Notes: generated from the sequence alone by a model not told the origin. Shown: positions 25,495 to 35,353, counted from the stretch's first letter. The stretch is 64,000 nt of DNA from Bog-756 sp963703145 (GCA_963703145.1 OY969793.1:3410001-3474000); one strand, 5' to 3'. Program-made: numbers and translations.

Positions 25495-26298
25495 TCATGG
25501 GGAACCGAGCGTCTCGATGCGATCGAACAGGTCGACCTCCAGATACGAGAGGCGGTTCGTCGTCCACGACTGGGCTGACGCGGGGTCGTAGGTTGTGGGC
25601 AGCTTGATTCCCTTCGGAACCCCAGCCGTCAGTCCGGCATCCTCGGCTGTGAGGGTGCATCTGCCTGAGTGATCTGCGAATCCGAAGATTCCCACTTGGC
25701 CCAGTGCGGTCCCGGTGCTCGTGGCGTCGGCGATCGCTTGGGCCACGACACCTGCCGTACTCAGATAGGTGCCATCTACCGGGTTGATCGACGTGACATC
25801 CGGAACGCCGTCGGCCGTCAGGTTCTCGGCTATCCGCTGCTGGGCGAAGATCGGGACATGATGCTTTGTAGCGAAGCCCTCCACGCTGGCCGCTATGGCC
25901 GCGTTGGTCGGTCCGGCCGAGGTTGTTCCATCGGGGGCAAGCTCGTACCCGAATTCGAAGGCGATCACGCTGCCCACGGAGCTCTTGGGGAGCGAATACT
26001 TCGACGGTCGGTAGGAAAGCAGTGGCGAGGTCTTCAGCGCTCCGGCCGGAACCTCCGTTTGGAGCTGGGCCACGAGGGTCGGATCAAGAGAGGCCACGAC
26101 CTCCGTCGCCAGTGTGGGATCCTCGAACTCCTTGGTGAGCCGAGTAGTGAGGATCTGCACATAGGTGGGGGGCACTCTCTTGGAGCTGGGGGTGGCAGCA
26201 CCCGAGGCGCCCCCGAGGGAGAGGGTCAGCACCGACGAGGCAGCAATGCCAACGGTGATGCAGCCCACCAAACGGAGTGCCTTCCTGATCATCAGCAT
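25495..26298 (-). CDS. Exported protein of unknown function
   Basis: A 267-residue protein with a signal peptide ('KALRLVGCITVGIAASSVLT', cleavage after about 'GGASGAA'). The mature region contains 'VASLDPTLVAQLQTEVPAGA', 'IAFEFGYELAPDGTTSAGPT' and 'GQVGIFGFADHSGRCTLTAE'. It has two cysteines in total: one in the signal peptide (GCITVG) and one in the mature region (GRCTLT). I do not recognise the family. An AGGGAGA site precedes ATG 26298, and the gene is divergent from the threonine-rich exported protein. Confidence 0.65.
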   Translation of the reverse strand: MLMIRKALRLVGCITVGIAASSVLTLSLGGASGAATPSSKRVPPTYVQILTTRLTKEFEDPTLATEVVASLDPTLVAQLQTEVPAGALKTSPLLSYRPSKYSLPKSSVGSVIAFEFGYELAPDGTTSAGPTNAAIAASVEGFATKHHVPIFAQQRIAENLTADGVPDVTSINPVDGTYLSTAGVVAQAIADATSTGTALGQVGIFGFADHSGRCTLTAEDAGLTAGVPKGIKLPTTYDPASAQSWTTNRLSYLEVDLFDRIETLGSP

Positions 26299-26614
26299 TC
26301 TCCCTGTCGGTCGGTCGATCCTCGACGAGTGCAGCGCACGTCATTGTCGACCGCCCGCCGCGACGGCGCAAGCGAACCCGGAATCTGTTTCGCCACCATT
26401 CATGGACAAGGTACCGAGTGCGAGCATCCGCCACGGCATCCGACCCCTGTTGATGGGTCCCAAGCACGACGCTAGGTTTGCTGGTCGACGGAGGGGCGTG
26501 CCGTCGGTACAGACCCCACTGAGCTGCAGCGTCGGATCGGTAGTCGGGCGTGACACGAATACTCGCCACAGGCGGGGTGCCGTGGCCCAATTGGCGGAAA
26601 GGGAAGGGGTGACC
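26299..26614. other. Divergent promoter region between two exported-protein genes
   Basis: About 316 bp separating oppositely transcribed genes. A G-rich Shine-Dalgarno sequence (GGGAAGGGG) ends it on the plus side and AGGGAGA on the minus side. No coding frame looks real and no clear -35/-10 pair was found. Confidence 0.5.
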
Positions 26615-27829
26615 ATGCACGCTCCGTTCAGACGAACGATGGCTGGGTTGGCCGGTGCAGTCCTGGGGGCAATCGCGATCGTCAGTGCGACGGGCAGCGC
26701 GGGTGCCGCATCGTCTCAAACCCGGGGTCCCGGTGTCCTGAGCGCGCGCCAGTTCCAGAGCGCCACGCTTCCGGCGGGTGTCTGTCCGACCGGCCGGATC
26801 AAGCTGTCGAATGGCAATGGCCATTCTGGCTACTGGAATGCATGGACCATTGGGGCGCGTCAGCACGTTAACTTCGGTGCGGGACACGCGGGGCTTGCCG
26901 CCACGGTGGTTTGCAGCCAAGGGGGATCCTTCGAGTCTCGAGCTGTGTGGGTCTTCAACGGGCCTCCGGGCAAGCTGCGAATCGTCGCCGGCCCGATCTA
27001 CGCTCGGTCGTACAACGTGGGGGATCTCGGAGTGAACGGACCGGCAATCGCCAATCTCCACGTGGCGGGCCATACGCTTGTCGTCAACGAGGAGTTCCAG
27101 GGCCCCGACGTCTGTGGGGGCTCGATGTGCGCTCCTGAAAAGACCACTACGACCTGGACATGGTCGAATGCCGATCCGAGCCGCCTCATGATCAAGGTGC
27201 CCAGCGCGATCAAGGCAGTCGTCACCGTCCGGGTCACTCCAGCGGGGTTGAACGGCCAACCGCTAACCGGTCGTCTCGCTCAGAGAGCGCTCCATCCGGG
27301 CCAGTCCATTCGCGCTGTCTGTACGACGTCGCAGCTTCCAGCCACGCACTTCGTTGAGTTGGTGAGCGGCGCCTGGTTGCCCGACACGGACCTACGACCC
27401 ATCACACTTCCCGATTGTGATGCTGGAGCCACCCAGACTCCCCCGAGCAGCGTGTCGCCGGCGGTAGCCCCGACAACGACGCCGACAACAACCGCAACAA
27501 CCTCAACAACCACCACCGTGCCACCGACACCGACATCGACATCGACAACCGCTCCGGCCACTGGCGCCGCAGCTCCCTGCACCGTTGAGGCAATCACCGC
27601 AGCCGCACAGGCGCACACGTCTGACTTCGATGGCGTCGACAGCGGTGGCTACGGGTGCTCTGGCAACTTCGCCTACGCCTTCGTGACGGTCGGCACTCCT
27701 CCAGATGCGGATGTCACCATCTTGTTCATGTCGGTCAATGGAGCGTGGCAACCGGCAAGTCGAGCGGTCTACTGCGAGAACGGCTCCGTTCCCCAGGCCA
27801 TCTATCAGAATGCCTGCCAGACGCAGTAG
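26615..27829 (+). CDS. Secreted threonine/proline-linker protein with C-terminal Cys-rich domain
   Basis: A 404-residue exported protein. The signal peptide ('TMAGLAGAVLGAIAIVSATG') is followed by a beta-rich domain of about 220 residues with paired cysteines (GVCPTGRIKL, PDVCGGSMC). A Thr/Pro linker of about 40 residues follows (27470-27560, partly made of ACA/CGACAT-type repeats) and then an 80-residue C-terminal domain starting 'PCTVEAITAAAQAHTSDFDG'. That last domain, with a conserved Cys pair and 'AYAFVTVG', recurs at the ends of many actinobacterial exported proteins, but its role is unknown. The linker probably spans the wall. ATG 26615 has a good ribosome-binding site. Confidence 0.75.
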   Translation: MHAPFRRTMAGLAGAVLGAIAIVSATGSAGAASSQTRGPGVLSARQFQSATLPAGVCPTGRIKLSNGNGHSGYWNAWTIGARQHVNFGAGHAGLAATVVCSQGGSFESRAVWVFNGPPGKLRIVAGPIYARSYNVGDLGVNGPAIANLHVAGHTLVVNEEFQGPDVCGGSMCAPEKTTTTWTWSNADPSRLMIKVPSAIKAVVTVRVTPAGLNGQPLTGRLAQRALHPGQSIRAVCTTSQLPATHFVELVSGAWLPDTDLRPITLPDCDAGATQTPPSSVSPAVAPTTTPTTTATTSTTTTVPPTPTSTSTTAPATGAAAPCTVEAITAAAQAHTSDFDGVDSGGYGCSGNFAYAFVTVGTPPDADVTILFMSVNGAWQPASRAVYCENGSVPQAIYQNACQTQ

Positions 27830-27863
27830 GGGCGCGTGCGTTCAGTGGGTGTGCCGTTCTGTG

Positions 27864-27879
27864 CCTGCCCCGCGGCAGG
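27864..27879 (+). terminator. Short hairpin after the Thr-rich protein gene
   Basis: CCTGCC-CCGC-GGCAGG is a 6-bp perfect stem 35 bp after the stop codon. There is no T-run. Low-confidence terminator. Confidence 0.35.
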
Positions 27880-27986
27880 ACGAAATCACTAATCGGTCAA
27901 TGAGGCGCTAGCCTTGCCGGTCGATCCTCGCGGCTTGCGTGGGCATCGATTAGCGGGAAGTCAATGACTCGTCGTTGGAGAAGGCT

Positions 27987-28910
27987 GTGAAGATCGCGAT
28001 TGTCGGAACAGGGGCCATGGGTTCCGTGTACGCCGGCCTACTAGGTAGGGCCGGACACGACGTGTGGGCCATCGACACCTGGAAGGAGCACATCGAGGTC
28101 ATCGCCACCTCGGGGCTCAGCGTCACGGGCGCCAGTGGCAGCTACGTGGTAGACGACCTGCACACCGGGTATCTGCCCGAAGACGCCGGAACCTGTGATG
28201 TATGGGTGATCGCCACCAAAGCCCAGGACGTCGAAGACGTTGCTGCCGGGATCGCCCCTCTACTGGAGCCCGAGAGCGTTGTGATGGCTTTCCAGAATGG
28301 GCTCGGGTCCGGTGAGCGCGTCGCCCGTCACATACCGCAACGTCAGATCCTTCTCGGTATTGCCGAGGGGTTCGGATCAGTCGTTCCCCAACCCGGCAAC
28401 GTGTACCACGAAGGCATGCGCCTGATACGGATCGGCGAGATGCAAGGCGGGTTGACCGAGCGGCTGCTTCTCATTGAGCGCTTGTGGGCTGAGGCTGGCT
28501 TCAACGTGAAGGCCTTTGACGATGTGCACTCCATGATCTGGGAAAAGTTCCTTTGTAATGTCACCCTCAGCGCTCCTTGTGCGGCCTTTGACATAACGGT
28601 GGGTGAGCTGATGGCCAACGCAGAGGCATGGGATGTGGCGCTCGGCTGCATGAAGGAGGCCTATCGAGTGGGCAGTGCCCAAGGGATCCGATTCACGTTC
28701 GACGACCCCGTTGACTACGTGACGGAATTCGCTGCCACGATCCCGAACACCAGCCCGTCGATGCGGCTCGACCACCTTGCCCGCCGGCGCTCGGAAGTTG
28801 ATGTCATCAATGGGAAGGTCGTCGAACTGAGCCGCGAGCTGGGCCTAGAGGCTCCGTACAACGAGTCCCTGTGCGCGGTCCTTCGTCAGCGGGAATCCCG
28901 ATTCGGATGA
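27987..28910 (+). CDS. Ketopantoate reductase family protein (2-dehydropantoate 2-reductase-like)
   Basis: A 307-residue Rossmann dehydrogenase. 'VKIAIVGTGAMGSVYAGLLG' is the NAD(P)-binding GxGxxG, then 'VIATKAQDVEDVAAGIAPLL' and 'VMAFQNGLGSGERVARHI', with the catalytic-region Lys in 'IWEKFLCNVTLSAPCAAFDI' and a C-terminal helical domain ending 'RLDHLARRRSEVDVINGKVV'. PanE reduces ketopantoate to pantoate in CoA synthesis; many actinobacterial paralogues act on other ketoacids. GTG 27987 is preceded by GGAGAAGG and puts the strand at residue 2. It is not next to other pan genes, so paralogue status is likely. Confidence 0.83.
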   Translation: MKIAIVGTGAMGSVYAGLLGRAGHDVWAIDTWKEHIEVIATSGLSVTGASGSYVVDDLHTGYLPEDAGTCDVWVIATKAQDVEDVAAGIAPLLEPESVVMAFQNGLGSGERVARHIPQRQILLGIAEGFGSVVPQPGNVYHEGMRLIRIGEMQGGLTERLLLIERLWAEAGFNVKAFDDVHSMIWEKFLCNVTLSAPCAAFDITVGELMANAEAWDVALGCMKEAYRVGSAQGIRFTFDDPVDYVTEFAATIPNTSPSMRLDHLARRRSEVDVINGKVVELSRELGLEAPYNESLCAVLRQRESRFG

Positions 28911-29075
28911 GAGGTCGTGGCCGGCCGAGACAGGATCCATAGCTGTAGGGGTTGGTGCCGGACGACGGCGTCAGTCAGGCCGACAACAGGTGGACTGCCC
29001 GATCCGCAATCTGAGGGCATTGCGCCAGCTCTGGCCTGTTGGGCGAAATGACGATGGCGAATCCTCAGCACCGGC

Positions 29076-31917
29076 GTGACCCTTCACGATCGCCCAGTCC
29101 CTGAAAGTCCCTCAACCCGGACGGGCAATCTGCCGATAGACGAGCGTGGCCCCAGGTCTGTCTCGTTGACACGAAGGCCGGGACGCCTACGGGCTGGAGT
29201 CACCCTGGCACTGATTTGTTGCGCCGCGATCGGTGCCGTCGGTGTTGCCGCGACCGCCTCGTCGTCTGCGGCCACCAGTTCGTCGGCCCCCGTTCTCGGC
29301 CTGTTGCAGGCCACGACACCCAACTTTGCCTCCGAGGAGGCGGCTGGCATCAACTCGGTCACCATCTCGGTGGCGTGGAGCACCGCCGAGGCGACCAAGG
29401 GCGTCTTCTCGATCTCCTATATCCAGCAGATCCAGGCCAAGATCGCTGCAGCCAGGTCGGCCGGCCTCGAGGTGGTGCTGGATCCGGGCATCCAATACAC
29501 CCCGACCTGGGTGTTCTCGCTTCCTGGCGGCACACGCTTCGTGAATCAGTACGGGCATGCCTTCTCGGGGCCCGGCTCATCCGGCAACAACGTGGCCAAC
29601 GGGGTGACCGATTCGTCGGTGCGGTCAGCCGAGGGCTACTACCTCTACTGGCTCGGGTCCCAGATACCTTCTGGCAGCCTGATCGCTGTCCGCCAGGGAG
29701 GTGGCCCTCTCGACGAGCTCCGCTATCCTCTGGCCACTTACAACAGCGATGTCGACAGCTACTGGGCCTATGACACGTCGACCCAGGCCAGCCTTCCGTC
29801 GTCGGTACGCGGGTGGATCCCGGGAACGGGGACGGCAGCTCAGGCCACTACCTTCCTCAACGCCTACAACCAGGACCTCATCAACTACTCGGTATGGCTG
29901 AACGGCCAACTCCGGAGTGACTTCGGAACACCGCGAGCTACTGCTCTTGCCTGGCTGGGGGCAGCGACCCGGCGGCGCCACGGCTCCCGAGGCAGCCCTG
30001 CTGGCGCCGGCCACATCAAGTGGCTCGAACAAGTACAGCGAGTACAACGAAGGCCTTGACTGGACCGATCTGCTCCGTGTCCTGCCCGACGCCGCCCACT
30101 CGGTGGCGTACACCACTTATCTCGATGCCCAGACCGTGTTGCCCACCCCACAGCTGGAGGATCCCGCCGATTTCCTCGCCTCGTTGGTGGCCGGGACATC
30201 GATCCAGTTGGGTGGGGAGAACACCGGTACCGGAACCTTGGCCACCATGACCTTCTGCATGGCCCAGGCGCTCCGGCTTCACTTCTTCATTGCCGACTGG
30301 ATGGGGGAGCCTCAACTGCTTGCGACCGCGGCCGGAACCGATCCTGGTGGACCGACGCTGGCCCAGCTCGGAGATGCCTTCTCCAGTGTCCCGTCACCGG
30401 TCGCCGCGCCTGCCCCGACCTTCCCACCGACTGTCGTCGGCCAGTCCGCAGTCGCAACGCTCACGGTCACCGCGCAGAGCCCGGTCACCGTCCAGGCCCT
30501 CAGCGTGACGGGACCGTTCTCGCTCGGGACGCCGAGCTCGGCACTCCCGGTGACCCTGCCCACCAACGGCACGATTACCGTACCCGTCACCTTCACCCCC
30601 ACCGTGGCTGGGCCCACCGGTGGCACGGTCGCCGTGGCCAGCGCCGGTGCCAGGCAGTCACAGGTAAATCTCACGGCGATCGGCGAGAACAGCGGTCCGA
30701 GCCTGACGACCACCACCGGAGCGCTCGGATTCTCCGGTGTTCCCCCCGGAGGCCAGTCAACCGAGACCGTCGGCTTCGTGAACAACGGGTCCTCCCCGGT
30801 GACTGTCTCCACTGTGGAGCTTCCCGCGCCACCATTCGAGGTGTCGGGGGCCCCGGTGGCCGGCCAGGTCATTCAACCCGGGGCCCAGGTCACCACCACG
30901 GTGAGTTTTGATCCCACAGCCACTGGCCAGTTCGCCGACTCCCTCGGTGTTATCTCGGACGGAGGCAGCCAACAAGTGGCCCTGACCGGTACGGCCACAC
31001 CCCCATCCCAGCTGGTGATCACCCCAGGTACCCTGGCCTTCGGATCGGAGCGTCTCGGTCAGTCGGCCTCCCAGTCCTTCCAACTGAGCAATGTCGGGGG
31101 GAGCACCCTGACCATCCTCCAGTCCCAGCCGCCGTCGCTCGGCCCCTTCGTCGCCACGACGTCATTATCGGCAGGGACGACGCTGCCCGCCGGCGCCTCA
31201 TTGACGGAGACCGTCGCCTTCGCACCCACCGACATCGGATCGATCAGTGACCACTGGATCATCGGCGCCAACGACGGCCAAGGTGCCCAGACGGTGGCAT
31301 TCGCCGGTGACGGCATCATCGGGGATCCCAGCCTGCGGGGCTGGACGTACAACGGGACAGCCCTGGTTGCCACGAACGGTGAGCTCCATCTGACCTCGGG
31401 AACGGTACTCAATCAGGCCGGATCGTCGTTCTGGCCGACACCGGTGAGCTCCGCACATCTGGCCGTCTCGTTCACGTCGTTCATCGGGAGTGGGACCGGG
31501 GGGAACGGAACCGCCTTCGTGCTGGGCAACGCCACCGATTCGCCCACGTCAGTGGGTTCCTCGGGAGTCGGGCTCGGCTACTACGGGATACCTGGAATCG
31601 CCGTGGCGTTTGACACTCAGCAGAGCCCTGGCAATCCCTCGGCGAACTTTGTCGGAATCACCGACGGGCCCCTCCTTGGCCAGGGCACACCCGAGCTCCA
31701 CTGGCTGAACACCGCCACCAATGTCCGGTCTCTCCTGGGGCCAGACACCATCACCATTGTCCTCAACGTTGGCGTCCTGACCGTCACCATCGACGGGATC
31801 CAGGTACTGAGTCAGCCGGTCACCGTGGGACCGAAAGTGCTGGTGGGATTCTCAGGCAGTACCGGGAATCTCACCGACATCCACAGTGTCAGCAACGTGT
31901 CGATCAGCGGAAGTTGA
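29076..31917 (+). pseudogene. Large secreted glycosidase-like/ASH/lectin protein, frameshifted
   Basis: Together the two frames span about 945 residues. An N-terminal membrane/signal segment (AGVTLALICCAAIGAVGVAA) precedes a TIM-barrel-like region recalling GH42-type proteins: 'FSISYIQQIQAKIAAARSAG', 'LEVVLDPGIQYTPTWVFSLP'. At about 29925-29932 (GGAACACC) an extra base ends the frame; dropping it gives 'SDFGHRELLLLPGWG' and reading continues to 31917. The second frame holds barrel remnants (GLDWTDLLRVLPDAAHSVAY), three ASH/Hydin-like beta-sandwich repeats of about 100 residues ('LGFSGVPPGGQSTETVGFVN', 'LAFGSERLGQSASQSFQLSN') and an L-type lectin-like domain ('GNGTAFVLGNATDSP'). It probably binds and cleaves glycans at the surface if intact. 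Confidence 0.75.
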
Positions 31918-31975
31918 CCGGTCGGTCCCGCGTCATCGCCGCTTCGGCCATCCGCAAGGCGTGGTGATCAACCGG

Positions 31976-34129
31976 TCATGCGTCGGCCATCCCCACCACG
32001 TCGGTAATCCCCTTGCCTCCCAGTGATCCGTCATAGGTGGCGTTGCCGAAGTTGAACACGCCTCCGTCACGGGCGACGAACCGATAACCACCTGGCGGCT
32101 GGAGACCAGTCAACCCGCATCCAGTACCTGTTCCTGTGGTGGTGCGGTCAGTCGAGACCACCATTGACTGGATCGGCTGGGCCAGCATGAGACAGCCGGT
32201 CGAACCGTGGAAGAGAGCGCCGAAGCTGAAGATCCCGCCGTCGGAGGCCACTTCGTAGTAACCACCGCCGGGATCGTCGGCCATGCCCACCACCGGCTCG
32301 TTGAGCTTGCGGCCACCCATCGATCCGCGGAACGTGGCACCGGGGCCGAAGCTGAAGATCCCACCATCGGAGGCCACCTCGTAGTAGCCACCCTCGGACG
32401 TCTCGGCCATGCCCACCACGGGCTCGTTGAGCTGGCGGCCCCCCATGGAACCGTGGAATGTCGCACCGGGGCCGAAGCTGAAGATGCCGCCGTCGGAGGC
32501 CAACTCGTAGTAGCCACCCTGGGCAGTGGAGGCCATCCCGACAACGGGCTTGTCGAGGTGGCGGCCCCCCATCGAGCCGAAGTATCGGGCGTCCCCGAAG
32601 GCGAAGACCCCGCCGTCGGCCGCCACTAGCCAGTAACCCTTGCAATCAGCGTCGGTGGCGATGCCGACGATGGGCCTCGCCGGCGTGACACCCAAGGTCA
32701 CCAGGGAGCCATAATTTGCAGCTGACCCGAACGGATACACCGCGCCGTTGGCACCGGCAATCCAGTACCCACCCGAGCACGGGGTGGCCACCGTGAACAC
32801 CTGAGGGTCACCCGACTTCGCGCCGTAGGTGGTCCCGATGCCGACGTGGGCCGTGAGCGAACAGGTACCGGGGCCCACCAAGGACACCGAGGAGCCCTGC
32901 ACCGTGCACACCGTGGTCTCGTTCGACGTCACCGAGGTCCGACCGTCCCCTGAGGTGGCTACCGTCGGAATAAACGTGTCCCCGACCGTCGCCGATGTCG
33001 GCAGGTCAGTGATGGTCGGGGCAGTTGGCGCCGGCAGGCTCACCTTCTCGACGAGATTGTTGCCCGAGTCGCCGACATAGACATTGCCCGAGGTGTCGAC
33101 CGCGATGCCGACGGGCTCGTCCAGGGCCGACGACGCGGCTGGTCCGGGGGTCGGGGCGGCCGTCGCTCCGGTTCCAGCGAAGACGGACAAGGTGTCCGAC
33201 GGGGTGACCCGCTCGACGACATTGGCCCCAAAGTCTGCGATATAGACGTTTCCGGCTGAATCGGCGGCGACAAAGGCAGGACCGCCAAGGGCCGACGATT
33301 TGGCCGGGCCCGGGATCGGTGCAGCGGCCACTCCGGTTCCTGCGAAGATGGACAGGGTGCCAGACGGAGTGACCTTCTCGACGACGTCGTTGCCGAAGTC
33401 GCCGATATACACATTGCCCGCGGGGTCGACGGTGACACCACCGGGATAGTTCAGGGCCGACGATTTGGCCGGACCGGGTGTCGGGGCGCCGGCCGAACCC
33501 TTTCCGGCGAAGATCGACAGCGTGCCGGACGGGGTGACCTTCTCGACATCACTATTTCCACTGTCGGCGATGTAGAGGTTGCCGGATCCGTCGAGGGCAA
33601 TCTGGTTCAGACTGTTAAGAGCAGACGCTGTGGCCGGACCGGGTGTCGGGGCGCCGGCCGTTCCCTTCCCGGCGAAGATCGACAAGGTGCCAGACGGGGT
33701 GACCTTCTCGACGTCGTTATTGCCGCTATCGGCGATGTAGGCGTTGCCCGAGTCGTCGAAGGCGATGGCGCCAGGACCGTCCAGGGCCGACGAGGTTGCG
33801 GGACCTGGAGTCGGCGCACCGGCCGTACCCTTTCCGGCGAATATGGACAGAATGCCCGACCGATTGACCTTTTCGACCACGTTGTTGTCGGAGTCGACGA
33901 TGTAGACGTTGCCCGACGAGTCGAATGCGATGCCGTTCGGCACGTTCAGCGCTGACGATGTCGCCGGACCGGGGATCGGGTGTGCAGCTGTTCCTGTCCC
34001 TGCGAAGATCGACAGGATTGGCCCGCCAGCGGCAAAGGCAGCTCCCGGCTCGACCACAGTCGCCATCGCCGTGGCAACGAGTGCTGTAGTTGCGGCGGCG
34101 AGCCAACGGATGGGTCGCGATCGGTGCAT
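31976..34129 (-). CDS. Exported NHL-repeat propeller with Ig-like and GGIFSFG-repeat domains
   Basis: A 717-residue exported protein. The signal peptide (RWLAAATTALVATAMATVVE) leads to six near-identical 55-residue NHL repeats (each 'LSIFAGxGTAGAPTPGPA' then 'GNVYIADSGNN-VEKVTPSG'), expected to close a six-bladed propeller. An Ig-like stretch ('ITDLPTSATVGDTFIPTVAT') follows, and then about six repeats of about 42 residues with 'GYYELASDGGIFSFGPGATF' and 'GSMGGRQLNEPVVGMA'. The last type is common in Acidimicrobiia surface proteins and may form another propeller. Binding to wall or glycan is inference. ATG 34129 has an AGGTCTC-like weak ribosome-binding site. Confidence 0.82.
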   Translation of the reverse strand: MHRSRPIRWLAAATTALVATAMATVVEPGAAFAAGGPILSIFAGTGTAAHPIPGPATSSALNVPNGIAFDSSGNVYIVDSDNNVVEKVNRSGILSIFAGKGTAGAPTPGPATSSALDGPGAIAFDDSGNAYIADSGNNDVEKVTPSGTLSIFAGKGTAGAPTPGPATASALNSLNQIALDGSGNLYIADSGNSDVEKVTPSGTLSIFAGKGSAGAPTPGPAKSSALNYPGGVTVDPAGNVYIGDFGNDVVEKVTPSGTLSIFAGTGVAAAPIPGPAKSSALGGPAFVAADSAGNVYIADFGANVVERVTPSDTLSVFAGTGATAAPTPGPAASSALDEPVGIAVDTSGNVYVGDSGNNLVEKVSLPAPTAPTITDLPTSATVGDTFIPTVATSGDGRTSVTSNETTVCTVQGSSVSLVGPGTCSLTAHVGIGTTYGAKSGDPQVFTVATPCSGGYWIAGANGAVYPFGSAANYGSLVTLGVTPARPIVGIATDADCKGYWLVAADGGVFAFGDARYFGSMGGRHLDKPVVGMASTAQGGYYELASDGGIFSFGPGATFHGSMGGRQLNEPVVGMAETSEGGYYEVASDGGIFSFGPGATFRGSMGGRKLNEPVVGMADDPGGGYYEVASDGGIFSFGALFHGSTGCLMLAQPIQSMVVSTDRTTTGTGTGCGLTGLQPPGGYRFVARDGGVFNFGNATYDGSLGGKGITDVVGMADA
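32200..32640 (-). repeat. 126-bp coding repeats (42-residue GGIFSFG units)
   Basis: Successive copies are spaced exactly 126 bp apart (for example GTAGTA at 32255 and 32381). DNA identity between central units is high, so recent duplication or gene conversion is likely. Confidence 0.8.
33026..34015 (-). repeat. Six 165-bp NHL coding repeats
   Basis: Six 55-codon units encode LSIFAG...VEKVTPSG blocks of the propeller. Adjacent units share long identical DNA stretches, notably those encoding GAPTPGPA and VEKVTPSGTLSIFAGKG, a substrate for slippage or recombination and for misassembly. Confidence 0.85.
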
Positions 34130-34234
34130 AGAGACCTCCGTGGTCGTGATGGGCAGAAGGCGGGGAATTCACGCATGTCCTCCCGCCGTCGTGGTCCGCC
34201 AGTTGCCGTGAAGTCCCATCTGGATCAAATACAG

Positions 34235-35353
34235 CTACGGCGTGGCCAGGTGGGCTTTGTACCCAGCTCCGTAGGGAGTGGGGTTGTTGCCGCTGTAGTC
34301 ATTGATGAGGGAGGGTGCGTTGCATGGCCAGCCGGGACCGGCATTGAACGCCCACGCGAGATAGGACACCCCGTTGGCATCGGCCCAGCTCATGTAGCTG
34401 TCGATAAAGTTCGATGTGCAGTCCTTTTCGCCCAGCTCGCCGGTTACGAAGGGCACCTTGGCCAACAAGCCGATGTGCACCCACTTGGTCCAGCTGGCCG
34501 GCTTCTTTGCTGCATTGAAGTTGTACACATGCACAGAGATGGCCAGCTGTCCCAGTGGATCGGAGGGCAAGATCTTCCTGAACCCGGTGGGATTTGCGGC
34601 AAAGGCAGTACCGGCCACCATGACGACATTGGTGGCCCCGGTGGCGCGCACCGCAGCGATGAGCTGGTTGTAGCCGGCCACCTGAACGCCATCCTTGACG
34701 CAGCCACCGTTGACCAGACAGGCAAACGGCAGATACCGAGGCTCGTTGAAGAGGTCGAACACCACTCCCTGGTGACCCCGGAATGTAGTGGCCACCGAGG
34801 ACCAGAACGCTGGCGAGTGATCCTCATCGGCCATGACCTCGCCACTTAGGGCCGGTTGGGTGCCAGGGGCGCCCCAGTGGAGGTCGAGGATCACGGCCAG
34901 TCCTGCGGTGTTGAGATCGTTCACGTAGTTCACGATGGCCGACCGATAGGGGGCTCCGCCGAGAGTGGGGAAGGGAAGGTTGATACCCAACCAGCAGTCC
35001 TCGTTCAACGGCACCCGGACTGCGTTGATGTTCCAGCTCTTCATGGCGGCGATCATCGCCGGGGTGTCGGAGTTGGGTGGGTCAAAGAATCCCTCCCCAT
35101 CCACACAGGCAGATTCGGAGCCACTGTGGTCGACCCCGAGGAGCCTGATGGAAGTGCCGCTGCCGTCGACCAGGTGATTGCCGGATACGCGCACCACCGG
35201 AGGACCGGAGAATCCGACCGCAGCCGATGCCGGCGTCGATGTCACCGCCACGATTCCCAACTGGAGAGTGGCGATCGCTGCCAGTGCCACCACCAGGACC
35301 CGACACGCTCTCCCCCTGGTGTTTCGGACCTGTCGGTCGGGAGTGTCCGTCAC
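34235..35353 (-). CDS. Secreted glycoside hydrolase family 5 (cellulase-like) enzyme
   Basis: A 372-residue exported retaining glycosidase. A signal/anchor segment (VLVVALAAIATLQLGIVAVT) with AxA near residue 44 precedes the GH5 barrel. The catalytic acid is E204 in 'GVVFDLFNEPRY' and the nucleophile E306 in 'VPFVTGELGEKDC'. 'NAVRVPLNEDCWLG' and 'GLAVILDLHWGAPG' supply other conserved loop residues. GH5 acts on beta-1,4-glucans or mannans; the subfamily cannot be read by eye. It is downstream of, and opposite to, no glycan-uptake gene, so it may act on the cell's own or environmental polysaccharide. Confidence 0.9.
   Translation of the reverse strand: MTDTPDRQVRNTRGRACRVLVVALAAIATLQLGIVAVTSTPASAAVGFSGPPVVRVSGNHLVDGSGTSIRLLGVDHSGSESACVDGEGFFDPPNSDTPAMIAAMKSWNINAVRVPLNEDCWLGINLPFPTLGGAPYRSAIVNYVNDLNTAGLAVILDLHWGAPGTQPALSGEVMADEDHSPAFWSSVATTFRGHQGVVFDLFNEPRYLPFACLVNGGCVKDGVQVAGYNQLIAAVRATGATNVVMVAGTAFAANPTGFRKILPSDPLGQLAISVHVYNFNAAKKPASWTKWVHIGLLAKVPFVTGELGEKDCTSNFIDSYMSWADANGVSYLAWAFNAGPGWPCNAPSLINDYSGNNPTPYGAGYKAHLATP

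Noticed and set aside
27470..27560. CRISPR or short-tandem-repeat array
   Set aside because: The repeats are ACA/CGACAT-type codons for a Thr/Pro/Ser linker in a long frame, with no spacers. They belong to the protein.
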